From JBBQER01 sp052148155 (GTDB taxonomy: Bacteria > Actinomycetota > Acidimicrobiia > IMCC26256 > PALSA-610): a DNA stretch of 64,000 nucleotides. Below, one piece after another: positions 27,359-34,749 of the stretch. The translations under genes were made by a program, and so were the position numbers. The stretch is from assembly GCA_052148155.1 (NCBI GenBank), contig JBKQIY010000264.1, positions 1-64,000 on the forward strand. The letters are read 5' to 3'. Positions within the stretch are counted from its first letter, which is position 1. Each line of letters begins with the position of its first letter. Below the pieces are notes generated by a model. It ran no database searches and was not told the DNA's origin. It was given only the letters and a program-made list of their open reading frames with translations.

Positions 27359-27485
27359 TCCGCGATATCGATCGAGCACCGATGCGAGTCGATGCCCTTG
27401 ATCTGCTCGACCGGGACGTGTTCGCCGACGGTGTCCAACACGGATGCTTCCCCCGTCCACGTCAAAACTTCCGGTCTTGCATCAC

Positions 27486-27500
27486 CCCGAACCGTTCGGG
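27486..27500. promoter_or_regulatory. 15-bp palindrome upstream of the catabolic operon
   Basis: CCCGAACCGTTCGGG is a perfect inverted repeat with a single central base, 128 bases after the P450 stop and 312 before the next start. It could be a regulator site or a short hairpin. No second copy was seen. Confidence 0.35.
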
Positions 27501-27530
27501 CCTAGCTTCTGGATGGTGTCGAAGCACGCA

Positions 27531-27544
27531 GACCGCAAGCGGTC
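27531..27544. promoter_or_regulatory. 14-bp palindrome upstream of the catabolic operon
   Basis: GACCGCAAGCGGTC is a perfect inverted repeat. Its outer half-sites (GACCG/CGGTC) equal those of the operator at 26025-26036, but the spacing is 4 rather than 2 bases, so shared binding is uncertain. Confidence 0.35.
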
Positions 27545-27811
27545 GGACCCGATCCGGACGGCTTCGACGTTTCCACAACGATGATCTCCCGAGCGGCAGA
27601 CGCCCAGCGATACACCGCGCTCCTGCCAGTGAGGCACGAGTCCTGATCGTCGGAAACCGCGTCGACACAGGCCGGCGACAACCTCGCGAATTTGGGCTTC
27701 GTCCCGGCGAGGACGCACACACGCGTTAGCGCGACCATCTTGCGGCCCGCCAAGGTGTGCATGCAATATACGAGTTGTGCGGTCGGCGCCAGCCGGCGAG
27801 GGGAGCTTCGC

Positions 27812-28885
27812 GTGGAACCGGTCAGGATCGGATGGCTGGGCGCAGCGCTCGACGGGCCCGGCGGCGGGTACGACAAGGTGCACCGGCTTGCCTTCGACGA
27901 AGCGTCCGAGCAGGGCCTGCTCGACCGGCCTGTCGAGTTCGTGCTGCATCCCGAGAACGGGCTTCCGCAAGGATCAGCGAAGAACGCGAGAGACGGATTC
28001 CGATACCTGGTCGACGAGGGCTGCATCGGAGTCGCGGGCGCGTACAGCTCGGACAACGCGATCACCGTCGGGCCACTCGCAAACGAGCTGCAAATCCCAC
28101 TGATCAGCTGGTGCGGCACCGAGCGACTCCAGGGTGAGTATTGCTTCCGCCTGGGCAACGGTGATTGCGGGGGCGATGCCGCACTCGTGGTCGGCTGGTT
28201 GAAAGGCCACGGCTACAAACGCGTCGCTGTCTTGAGCGAGATCTCTCCGAACGGCGAGGAATACTTCCGCTTCTTCCGCCAGGAATCCCGACGCCGCGAC
28301 ATCAGCATCGCGGCGGTCGAGACCGTAAGCCAGAGTCCCGAGAACCTCGCGTCGAATCTTGACAACCTACGCCGGGCCGGCGCGGACGCGTTGGTCTATA
28401 TGGGCTACGGCATGCTCGCCGCGAAAGGCCTGCTGCGCGAGGCACTCGACAAGCTCGGATGGGATCCGCCGCGCATCATGGGCACGTCCTTCATGTTCTA
28501 TTTGATGGGCTTCGACAAATTCGAGGGTTGGGTCGGCGTCGACCAGTTCGATCCGAGCGACCCGCTGGTTACCGGGTTCCACGAACGGTTCGTTGCCCGT
28601 TACGGCGACAACCCGCCGTTCTGGCCCAACGCGATCCCGGTCCTCGCGTACGACACGGCGCGCGTACTTGTCGAGGGGCTATTCCGCGCACCCATCCTGT
28701 CCGGTCCGGGCCTCAAGGCGGGCCTCGAAACCATCCGCTTCATGCCGAGCGCCACGGGCGGACGTCGTACCCACATCGCGTGCTCCCCGTACGAGCACGG
28801 GATGTTTCGCGGCGACTGGCTGTTGTACGGCCGGGTTCAGGACGGCAAGCTCGAGTTCGAAGGACTCTTCGAGCCTTGGGAGTAA
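27812..28885 (+). CDS. LivK-like ligand-binding protein without signal peptide
   Basis: A 357-aa type I periplasmic-binding fold protein (LivK/AmiC class). It begins directly with the first core strand, MEPVRIGWLGAALDG, and has GVAGAYSSDNAITVGPLANE and GYKRVAVLSEISPNGEEYF as family marks. The GTG start at 27812 has GGGGAG 7 bases before it, and no hydrophobic leader precedes it in frame. It should therefore stay in the cytoplasm, which suits a sensor or an enzyme-associated binder rather than a transporter subunit. Its TAA overlaps the ATG of the amidohydrolase (TAATG), so the two are coupled. Confidence 0.82.
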   Translation: MEPVRIGWLGAALDGPGGGYDKVHRLAFDEASEQGLLDRPVEFVLHPENGLPQGSAKNARDGFRYLVDEGCIGVAGAYSSDNAITVGPLANELQIPLISWCGTERLQGEYCFRLGNGDCGGDAALVVGWLKGHGYKRVAVLSEISPNGEEYFRFFRQESRRRDISIAAVETVSQSPENLASNLDNLRRAGADALVYMGYGMLAAKGLLREALDKLGWDPPRIMGTSFMFYLMGFDKFEGWVGVDQFDPSDPLVTGFHERFVARYGDNPPFWPNAIPVLAYDTARVLVEGLFRAPILSGPGLKAGLETIRFMPSATGGRRTHIACSPYEHGMFRGDWLLYGRVQDGKLEFEGLFEPWE

Positions 28886-30132
28886 TGATGACGACCACTG
28901 ACCTCACCCTCACCCACCGTTTCACCGTGCTCTCGGTCGATGGTCACGCCGGCGCCGCGATGCATGACTACAAGCCGTACCTCGCGACGCGCTGGCACGA
29001 CGCGTTCGACGCGTGGGCCGAAGCATTCGTTAACCCGTTCTCCGATCTGCTGGCGCCGACCGCCTACCGCAACTGGGACAGCAGCCGACGCATCGAAGAG
29101 ACAGAGTCGCAGGGACTCGTCGCCGAGGTGCTTTTCCCGAACACGATTCCACCGTTCTTCGCGCAGGGCAACCTCACCGCGCTCGAACCCAGCGCAGCCG
29201 ACTACCAACACCGCTGGGCAGGAGTGCAGGCACACAACCGGTGGCTCGCCGACTTCTGCGCCGAGGCGCCAGGTCGACGCGCCGGATGCGCTCAGGTTTT
29301 CCTCAACGATCTCGACGACACGCTCAGCGAGATTCGCTGGGCAAAGGAACATATGCACGTCTTCGGCGGCATCCTCCTGCCGAACGTTGCACCGAACTCG
29401 CCGCTGCCCCCGTTGTGGGACCCCCACTATGAGCCGTTGTGGGAACTGTGCGAAGAACTCGACGTGCTATGCAACATCCATGCCGGAAGTGGCCTGCCTG
29501 ATTTCGGCAGCCAGGAGGCGGCGCGCGCGATCATGCTGATAGAGCTGGCTTGGTACGCGCACCGCGTTGTCTGGCACCTGATCTTCGGTGGCGTACTCGA
29601 TCGCCATCCGCAGCTTCGCGTCGCGCTCACCGAGCAGGGAACCGGCTGGATCCCGCGGGGTGTGGACACCCTCGACTGGTTTCATCGTCGCATGACCCAC
29701 GGCGGAGCAGCCGAGGCTGTGTTCTTCGGCGCGGTCACCAAGCACATGTCGATGACGCCCAGCGAGTACTTCCAGCGCAACTTTTGGGTCGGCGCGAGCT
29801 TCCTGCGGCCGTCCGAGAGCGCGTTGCGATACGAGATCGGTATCGACCGCATCATGTGGGGAGCTGACTACCCCCACTCCGAGGGGAGTTACCCCTACAC
29901 CACCGAGGCGCTGCGCGTCGCGTTCGCGACGTGCCCGCCAGCCGAGACGAAAATGATGGTCGAGACCAACGCCGCGAGCGTCTATGGCTTCGATCTGGCC
30001 GCGCTGCGAGAGGTCGGCGACCGCATCGGCCCGACCGTCGCCGAGGTACAGGTACCACTCGACCCTGAGGACTATCCCGCGGACTCGACGTGCAACGCAT
30101 TTGATCACGAGCAGGTCATCAAGGCCTGGTAG
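28885..30132 (+). CDS. Amidohydrolase-2 family hydrolase (first of two in the operon)
   Basis: A 415-aa metal-dependent hydrolase or decarboxylase of the amidohydrolase-2 family. The N-terminal metal motif is LSVDGHAGAAMHDYKPYL, the barrel His lies in CNIHAGSGLP, and the C-terminal catalytic Asp in MWGADYPHSEGSYPYT. It starts on the stop of the preceding binding-protein gene (ATG at 28885 or 28888) and is followed 36 bases later by the decarboxylase-family gene. It is related to the protein at 30954, but the two are clearly diverged, so they probably catalyse different steps or use different substrates. Confidence 0.88.
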   Translation: MMTTTDLTLTHRFTVLSVDGHAGAAMHDYKPYLATRWHDAFDAWAEAFVNPFSDLLAPTAYRNWDSSRRIEETESQGLVAEVLFPNTIPPFFAQGNLTALEPSAADYQHRWAGVQAHNRWLADFCAEAPGRRAGCAQVFLNDLDDTLSEIRWAKEHMHVFGGILLPNVAPNSPLPPLWDPHYEPLWELCEELDVLCNIHAGSGLPDFGSQEAARAIMLIELAWYAHRVVWHLIFGGVLDRHPQLRVALTEQGTGWIPRGVDTLDWFHRRMTHGGAAEAVFFGAVTKHMSMTPSEYFQRNFWVGASFLRPSESALRYEIGIDRIMWGADYPHSEGSYPYTTEALRVAFATCPPAETKMMVETNAASVYGFDLAALREVGDRIGPTVAEVQVPLDPEDYPADSTCNAFDHEQVIKAW

Positions 30133-30168
30133 CGGCACCCCGGTGATCGCCAAAGAACGGAGCAACAG

Positions 30169-30948
30169 ATGGCAGCGATCCGATACGGCGCACGTTCACC
30201 GGAGCGCCAGCGCAACCGTGAGGTCGAAGCCACCTCGGCGAAGATTTGGTCGACCGCCGTCACCGTGTGGTGGGAGACCGACCTCGAGGTGATCCGAGCG
30301 GTCTTGCCACTCCCCCTCGAACCGACCGAACCGCTGGCGCGCATCCGATTCGCGACCGTCAACATGGGCACCGGCATACCCGTGTTCGGCGCGGGTTGGT
30401 TCGGCGTGCGAGCCCGCCACGGCAGCGTCGAAGGCGAGTACGCACTCTTCATGCCGATGACAACGGAGCAGGCGACCGTCGGCGGCCGCGAGACCTTCGG
30501 CGAGCCAAAGAAGATCGGCGGCGTGTCGATCGACGTCGACGGCGACGACCTGCACGCGCACTTTGAGCGCCTAGGGTTCCCGCTGGCCGAAGTGCGCGGA
30601 CGTCTAGGTGCCCCGATCGAGATCCCCGCACGCGACAAGGTCGACTTCTACTTCAAGATCAGTCCGTCGCCCGATGGCAAGGGGTTCGATACCGAGCCCG
30701 CACTCGTGCACGTCCGGCGTCACGAAGAGGCGCGCGACGGTCGAGCGATCGACGGCACGTTCCAATTGTTCGAGTCGCCTGTCGATCCCCTCATCGATAT
30801 TCCGATCGGGCGCATCGTCTCCATGGAGTTCGCTCAGATCACGACGTCCCAGGAAGCAGAGGTGGTCGAGCGGGTACCCGCCGACTGGCTCCTGCCCTAC
30901 GTGCACCAGCGCTACGACGACCTCTCGGTCCTCGGCAAAAAGGGTTGA
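30169..30948 (+). CDS. Acetoacetate decarboxylase-family protein
   Basis: A 259-aa protein of the acetoacetate decarboxylase superfamily, whose members form a Schiff base with a keto substrate. The active-site lysine pair is present in GGRETFGEPKKIGGVSI at residues 114-115, the position of the catalytic lysine in the classical enzyme. The Glu/Arg environment (TVNMGTGIP, ARDKVDFYFKI) also fits. Members with these residues may decarboxylate, act as aldolases or as hydratases, so the reaction is open. It lies between two amidohydrolase genes; ACGGAGCAACAG provides the ribosome-binding site. Confidence 0.85.
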   Translation: MAAIRYGARSPERQRNREVEATSAKIWSTAVTVWWETDLEVIRAVLPLPLEPTEPLARIRFATVNMGTGIPVFGAGWFGVRARHGSVEGEYALFMPMTTEQATVGGRETFGEPKKIGGVSIDVDGDDLHAHFERLGFPLAEVRGRLGAPIEIPARDKVDFYFKISPSPDGKGFDTEPALVHVRRHEEARDGRAIDGTFQLFESPVDPLIDIPIGRIVSMEFAQITTSQEAEVVERVPADWLLPYVHQRYDDLSVLGKKG

Positions 30949-30953
30949 CTGCC

Positions 30954-32210
30954 ATGAACGACCGTTACACGATCATCTCGGCCGACGCGCACGCGGGCTT
31001 GCCGTGCGAGGAGTACCGGCCGTACCTCGACGCTCGGTACCACGCACCTTTCGATGCATTCCTGGCCGAGCGCCAAGCCAACCGCGATCTGCAAATGCAG
31101 CTCAACTACGACTACATCACGCACTGGGAAACCGAACATGAAGAGGGACTGCGCGGCGCCTTCGACGCCGAACAGCGCGACAAGGAGATGGATGCGGACG
31201 GTGTCGCCGCGGAGGTGATCTTCCCTGACTCCGATTCGATCACCGGTATGGAGTCACCGCCGTTCGGTGCCGGCCTCTCCGCTGGGATGATCGAAGATCC
31301 CGAGCTCGCCTTCGCCGGTGCCCGAGCCCATAACCGCTTCCTCGTGGAGCTGTGTGCGACGAGCCCGCTGAGACGAGGGGGTGTCGGGCTCGTGCCGATC
31401 GGCCACGGGGTCGAGCGCGCGATCACCGAGATCGAGTGGCTGGCCGACAAACCCGGAATCCGCGGCATCATGATCCCGACAATGTGGCGCGATCACACGC
31501 CGTACAACGACCCGGTCTACGACCCGGTGTGGGCCGCGTGCGAGGGCGCCCAATTGCCGGTGCATGTGCACTCGGGCGAGGCACCCCGCGAGGAGATGAA
31601 CGAATTTATCGGCATCTACCTCGCCGAGGTCGTCTTCTGGACGCACCGGCCGATCGCCCACCTGTTGTTCAGCGGCGCATTCGAACGCTTCCCGGGCCTC
31701 AAGTTCGTCGTCACCGAGGGAGCGAGCTACTGGGTCGCCGACATGAAATGGAAATGGGACCAGTATCTCGGTGGCGGCCATACCACCAAGAAGATGGCCG
31801 CCCTCATGAAGGGCATCCTCTCCAAACTTCCGTCGGAGTACTTCGGCGAGAACATCTTCGTCGGCGCGTCGACGATGTCGAAGGAGGAGATCCGCCGCCG
31901 CCACGCGATCGGATGCGATGTCGCGATGTGGGGGACCGACTACCCACACCCCGAAGGCACCTGGCCGAATACGATCGCACGACTTCGCAGCGACTTCAGC
32001 GATGTCCCCGTTGACGATACCCGCAAGATGCTCGGCGAAACCGCGGCGCGCTGTTACGGCTTCGACCTCGTCGCCCTGCGACCTATCGCAGACAAGATCG
32101 GGCCGACCCCCGACGACTTCGGCCAAGACGCCTCGGCCGTCACCACCGCCGAAGACATCCGCCGCGCCGAGTGGTGGAAGGACGAGTACCACGTCAGGTG
32201 GGGTGGGTGA
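30954..32210 (+). CDS. Amidohydrolase-2 family hydrolase (second of two in the operon)
   Basis: A 418-aa metal-dependent hydrolase of the same family as its neighbour. The metal motif is ISADAHAGLPCEEYRPYL, the barrel His lies in VHVHSGEAPREE, and the catalytic Asp in MWGTDYPHPEGTWPNT. The ATG at 30954 follows AAAGGG; a TTG at 30945 overlapping the previous stop is also possible. The SDR gene begins 3 bases after its stop, so the genes are probably one transcript from 27812 to 33086. Confidence 0.88.
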   Translation: MNDRYTIISADAHAGLPCEEYRPYLDARYHAPFDAFLAERQANRDLQMQLNYDYITHWETEHEEGLRGAFDAEQRDKEMDADGVAAEVIFPDSDSITGMESPPFGAGLSAGMIEDPELAFAGARAHNRFLVELCATSPLRRGGVGLVPIGHGVERAITEIEWLADKPGIRGIMIPTMWRDHTPYNDPVYDPVWAACEGAQLPVHVHSGEAPREEMNEFIGIYLAEVVFWTHRPIAHLLFSGAFERFPGLKFVVTEGASYWVADMKWKWDQYLGGGHTTKKMAALMKGILSKLPSEYFGENIFVGASTMSKEEIRRRHAIGCDVAMWGTDYPHPEGTWPNTIARLRSDFSDVPVDDTRKMLGETAARCYGFDLVALRPIADKIGPTPDDFGQDASAVTTAEDIRRAEWWKDEYHVRWGG

Positions 32211-32213
32211 CGC

Positions 32214-33086
32214 ATGCATGATCTCGACGGCAAGGTCGCAGTCGTGACCGGCGGCGCGAACGGCATCGGGCGCGGGATCGTCGAAGCGCTCCTCGAAGCC
32301 CGGGCACGGGTCGTGATCGCCGACATCGAACAGCTGGTCCTCGAACACACAGTCTCAGAGCTGCAAGATCGCGGGGACGTGAGCGGGATCCCCACCGACG
32401 TGTCCGACCCCACGTCAGTGGAGGCCCTCGCCGACGCGGTGTTCGAGCGCTACGGCGCATGCCACCTCCTCTTCAACAACGCCGGCGTGACCACGGGAGG
32501 CGGCGGCCTTCCCTGGGAACAAGAGCCCAACGACTGGAAATGGTGTTTCAGCGTCAACGTATTCGGCGTCGCGAACGGTGTGCTCGCCTTCGTGCCGCGC
32601 ATGCTCGAGTCGGGAGAACCCGGAGTTATCGTCAACACGTCGTCCGGCGACGGCGGCATCGCTCCAGTCCCCTACGCCTCGGTGTATGCGGCCAGCAAAG
32701 CCGCCATCAGTTGCTTCACCGAAGCGCTGGCGCACCAGTTGCTCGACACGGGCTCGCAACTTCGTGCAGCGGTCTTCTATCCGTCCGGCGGACTCCTTGA
32801 CACCGGCTTGTGGACCGCGCAGCGCAACCGGCCCCAGGAGCTCGCCCGCAAGAAGGAGCACACGCCCGGACCAGTCCTGACGTTCACCGAGTTCCGCGAG
32901 CGACTCGCCGCGGCCGGAAAGAAAGCCGACATCGCCGACCTACTGGACCTCGGCCGTTTCGTGGTCGCGGAGATCAAGAACGGCAGTTACGTCATCGGGC
33001 ACGACCTCGACGGAGCCGCAGCGCTTCTGCACGCACGTGCCGATGCGATCGGAAAGAGTCAACTGCCCCCACACCACGGACTTTGA
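32214..33086 (+). CDS. Short-chain dehydrogenase/reductase (SDR)
   Basis: A 290-aa NAD(P)-dependent oxidoreductase. The cofactor loop is TGGANGIG, the NNAG motif follows in LLFNNAGVTTGG, the active-site Ser is in VNTSSGDGG and the Tyr/Lys pair in YAASK. The tail (residues about 195-290) is longer than the minimal fold and ends after a stretch GSYVIGHDLDGAA. It closes the catabolic operon 3 bases after the amidohydrolase and is convergent with the GntR gene. It may oxidise an alcohol made by the hydrolases or the P450. Confidence 0.9.
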   Translation: MHDLDGKVAVVTGGANGIGRGIVEALLEARARVVIADIEQLVLEHTVSELQDRGDVSGIPTDVSDPTSVEALADAVFERYGACHLLFNNAGVTTGGGGLPWEQEPNDWKWCFSVNVFGVANGVLAFVPRMLESGEPGVIVNTSSGDGGIAPVPYASVYAASKAAISCFTEALAHQLLDTGSQLRAAVFYPSGGLLDTGLWTAQRNRPQELARKKEHTPGPVLTFTEFRERLAAAGKKADIADLLDLGRFVVAEIKNGSYVIGHDLDGAAALLHARADAIGKSQLPPHHGL

Positions 33087-33113
33087 CCCCGATCGACGCC
33101 TAGCGCGAAGTTG

Positions 33114-33800
33114 TCACTCCCCGCTGGAGACCTCGAACAAACCTCGTCGGTGGAACAGTCGCACAACCTCGCCCCCCACCTCGCGCATCATCGCCGCGTA
33201 CTCGTCCGCAGCTCGTTCGCCGTCGCTGCTTCGGCACGCACCGGCCACGGCCGAGAAGCCGGGCCGTTGCAGCTCCTTCGCGTTCGGGACCAGCTCGTAG
33301 AAGTCCCCCGGTACCAGCGCCGAAAGCGCGCGAACGAGAACATTGACGCGAGGCGAGCACGCGGCGCTGATCACCGCGGCATGAAACGCCAAAGCAATGC
33401 GCTGGGCTTCCGCGGGATCGGTCGCACTCGCGTAATCATCAGCAAGCTGAACCAGCTTTTCTCCAAGCGCACCATCCGACCGCTCGAGCGCCTTCTTCGC
33501 GGCGAAGCCGTACACCAGCCCGTAAAGCTCATAATGGTCCCGAACTGCCTGCTCGTCGAGGGGCGCAACGAACGCCCCTCGATTCGGCTCGATCGTGACC
33601 CAACCCTGCTGCTCGAGTGCGATCAGTGCCTCGCGCACCGGGATACGACTGATTCCGAGCGCTTGGGCAACGTCGTCCTGGTGTACGCGCGCTCCGGGGC
33701 GCAGGTAACCGTCAAAGATCAACTTGCGGACGTAGAGCGCTGCAACCTCGCCGCTACTTCGGCGGTCCAATCGACCCTGCGGGAGAGACGCCGATGCCAT
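33114..33800 (-). CDS. GntR-family regulator, FadR/FCD subfamily
   Basis: A 228-aa transcription factor. Residues about 10-75 are the GntR winged helix (VHQDDVAQALGISRIPVREA, with LIALEQQGWVTIEPNRGAFV). The rest is an FCD ligand-binding domain of helices with the metal-binding Asp/His pattern (LAFHAAVISAACSP). FCD regulators usually sense the substrate of the adjacent catabolic genes. The gene is convergent with the SDR, so it is the best candidate regulator of the 27.8-33.1 kb operon. The ATG at 33800 follows a possible TAGAAT box by about 10 bases, suggesting a very short leader. Confidence 0.88.
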   Translation of the reverse strand: MASASLPQGRLDRRSSGEVAALYVRKLIFDGYLRPGARVHQDDVAQALGISRIPVREALIALEQQGWVTIEPNRGAFVAPLDEQAVRDHYELYGLVYGFAAKKALERSDGALGEKLVQLADDYASATDPAEAQRIALAFHAAVISAACSPRVNVLVRALSALVPGDFYELVPNAKELQRPGFSAVAGACRSSDGERAADEYAAMMREVGGEVVRLFHRRGLFEVSSGE

Positions 33801-33830
33801 AACGCGAAGCATTCTATGGGGGAAACGGGA

Positions 33831-33919
33831 TGCCGCTGACCTGCGGAACCAGTGTTCGTTGGTCGTCGTCAATTCGCCCCGTCTCGCGGCCTCCCGCGGC
33901 CTGACCGCGGCCTGAGCTC
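33831..33919. repeat. Dispersed repeat, copy 2 (next to the toxin C-terminal half)
   Basis: An 89-bp partner of 15790-15877, same orientation, one base longer. It lies between the GntR promoter region and the stop codon of the toxin remnant at 33924. See copy 1 for the shared runs. Confidence 0.65.
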
Positions 33920-33923
33920 GCGT

Positions 33924-34250
33924 TCAGGGCCAGTCCTTGTTGAACGCGCATGCCGCGGTGCTGAGGTTCATCACGAGCCGGTCGTTGCGATTCGGGAGCA
34001 GCCGAAAACCGTCATGTCGGTAGAACGCTTCGCCTTCGGAATCGATCGCGTCGACGACAACGACCTTGCCGCCCACGACCAGCGCCTAATCGATGATCGT
34101 GCCGGGCGCGCGTACGAGAAGCTGCGCACCAAGTCCCTGACCGTGCAGGTTCTCGCTCAGGGCCAGCTTGGCGAGCAGGATCACGGGGATCTGGCGAGGC
34201 CATGAGGCACGATCGCGCGAAGTGCCCGCCGCTTGTCAGGGCGTCTGGCA
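33924..34250 (-). pseudogene. Broken GNAT toxin (TacT-like), C-terminal part
   Basis: The minus strand reads RRALRAIVPHGLA in one frame, then after a frameshift RQIPVILLAKLALSENLHGQ and GLGAQLLVRAP. This is the acetyl-CoA-binding core of TacT-type toxins (R-Q-I-P-V-x-L-L-A-x-L-A...G-x-G-L-G). An in-frame TAG follows TIID, and the same frame resumes with ALVVGGKVVVVDAIDSEGEA and FYRHDGFRLLPNRNDRLVM, the usual C-terminal strands, to the TGA at 33924. The N-terminal half is missing. No DUF1778 antitoxin precedes it. It is thus the complementary half of the toxin seen at 15.9 kb. Confidence 0.78.
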
Positions 34251-34565
34251 TGACGCGATTGGCTCAGCCCGCGTCGAGCCCATCATCGCCGATCGTGACC
34301 GTGCGCACTTCGATACCGAGGTCCAACGCGACGACAGCGGGCCCGGCTTCGTGGTACGTCCCGCGTCGTCGCGCGCGATCACGCCAGTACCTGAGAGACT
34401 CGGTGCGAGAAATTCCCGGGTCACGTCGTTCTCGGTCCCGCCGATCGCACCTCGTCGATGTCGGTCAGGTCGTACGTGTCGGCGCCGCAGGGCAACGTAC
34501 GTCGACATCAACGATCACCGACGCGGCATCCGGTCCAAGAGAGCGCCGGTCTGACGAGTTCGCGT
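34251..34565. other. Decayed DNA upstream of the toxin remnant
   Basis: No intact gene. A minus-strand stretch ending in TGA near 34262 reads GTYHEAGPAVVALDLGIEVR, then TVTIGDDGLDAG, and looks protein-like but has no start and no family I can name. The expected antitoxin is not found. Confidence 0.35.
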
Positions 34566-34689
34566 TACCTCATTCGTACGTTGAGGCACACACCGGCCGC
34601 GTACGGTGCCGCCCGGCTAGCTCCCGCAAAGCTGGCCAACCGATCACGACCCGCCCGCGATCATCCGGTCCCGGCGAGTCGTGACGCGT
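34566..34689. repeat. Direct repeat A, left of the propeller gene
   Basis: A 124-bp segment that aligns along its length with 37204-37331 at clearly more than 80% identity by eye. Shared runs include TACCTCATTCGTAC, CTGGCCAACCGATCACGACC and GTGACGCGT. Both copies have the same orientation and enclose the propeller gene. The hairpin GGCCAGCTC-N5-GAGCTGGCC of copy B is here degenerate (GGCTAGCTC...AAGCTGGCC). Confidence 0.75.
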
Positions 34690-34749
34690 GCGGCTTGCTC
34701 CACCGCGTCTCAGGCACCGAGGCCCGTCGCCCGGTCGAGCGCGCTCATC

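Larger units (their letters stand above)
27359..27811. other. Intergenic region with two palindromes before the catabolic operon
   Basis: About 450 bases without a recognised gene. Two perfect palindromes stand out: CCCGAACCGTTCGGG (27486-27500) and GACCGC-AA-GCGGTC (27531-27544). They may be operators or, for the first, a hairpin after the P450 gene. The stretch must hold the promoter of the operon starting at 27812. Confidence 0.5.

Noticed and set aside
27202..27465. A minus-strand gene at the end of the P450 gene (starting TGEASVLDTVGEHVPVEQIK)
   Set aside because: Most of the frame is antisense to the P450 haem region; the upstream part has no recognisable start signal or family.
27531..27544. 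A second copy of the 26021 operator
   Set aside because: The half-sites match, but the spacing differs (4 versus 2 bases), so the same protein would not be expected to bind it in the same way.
34262..34560. A second DUF1778 antitoxin upstream of the toxin C-terminal half
   Set aside because: All three minus-strand frames were read; none shows the ribbon-helix-helix start or the antitoxin tail.
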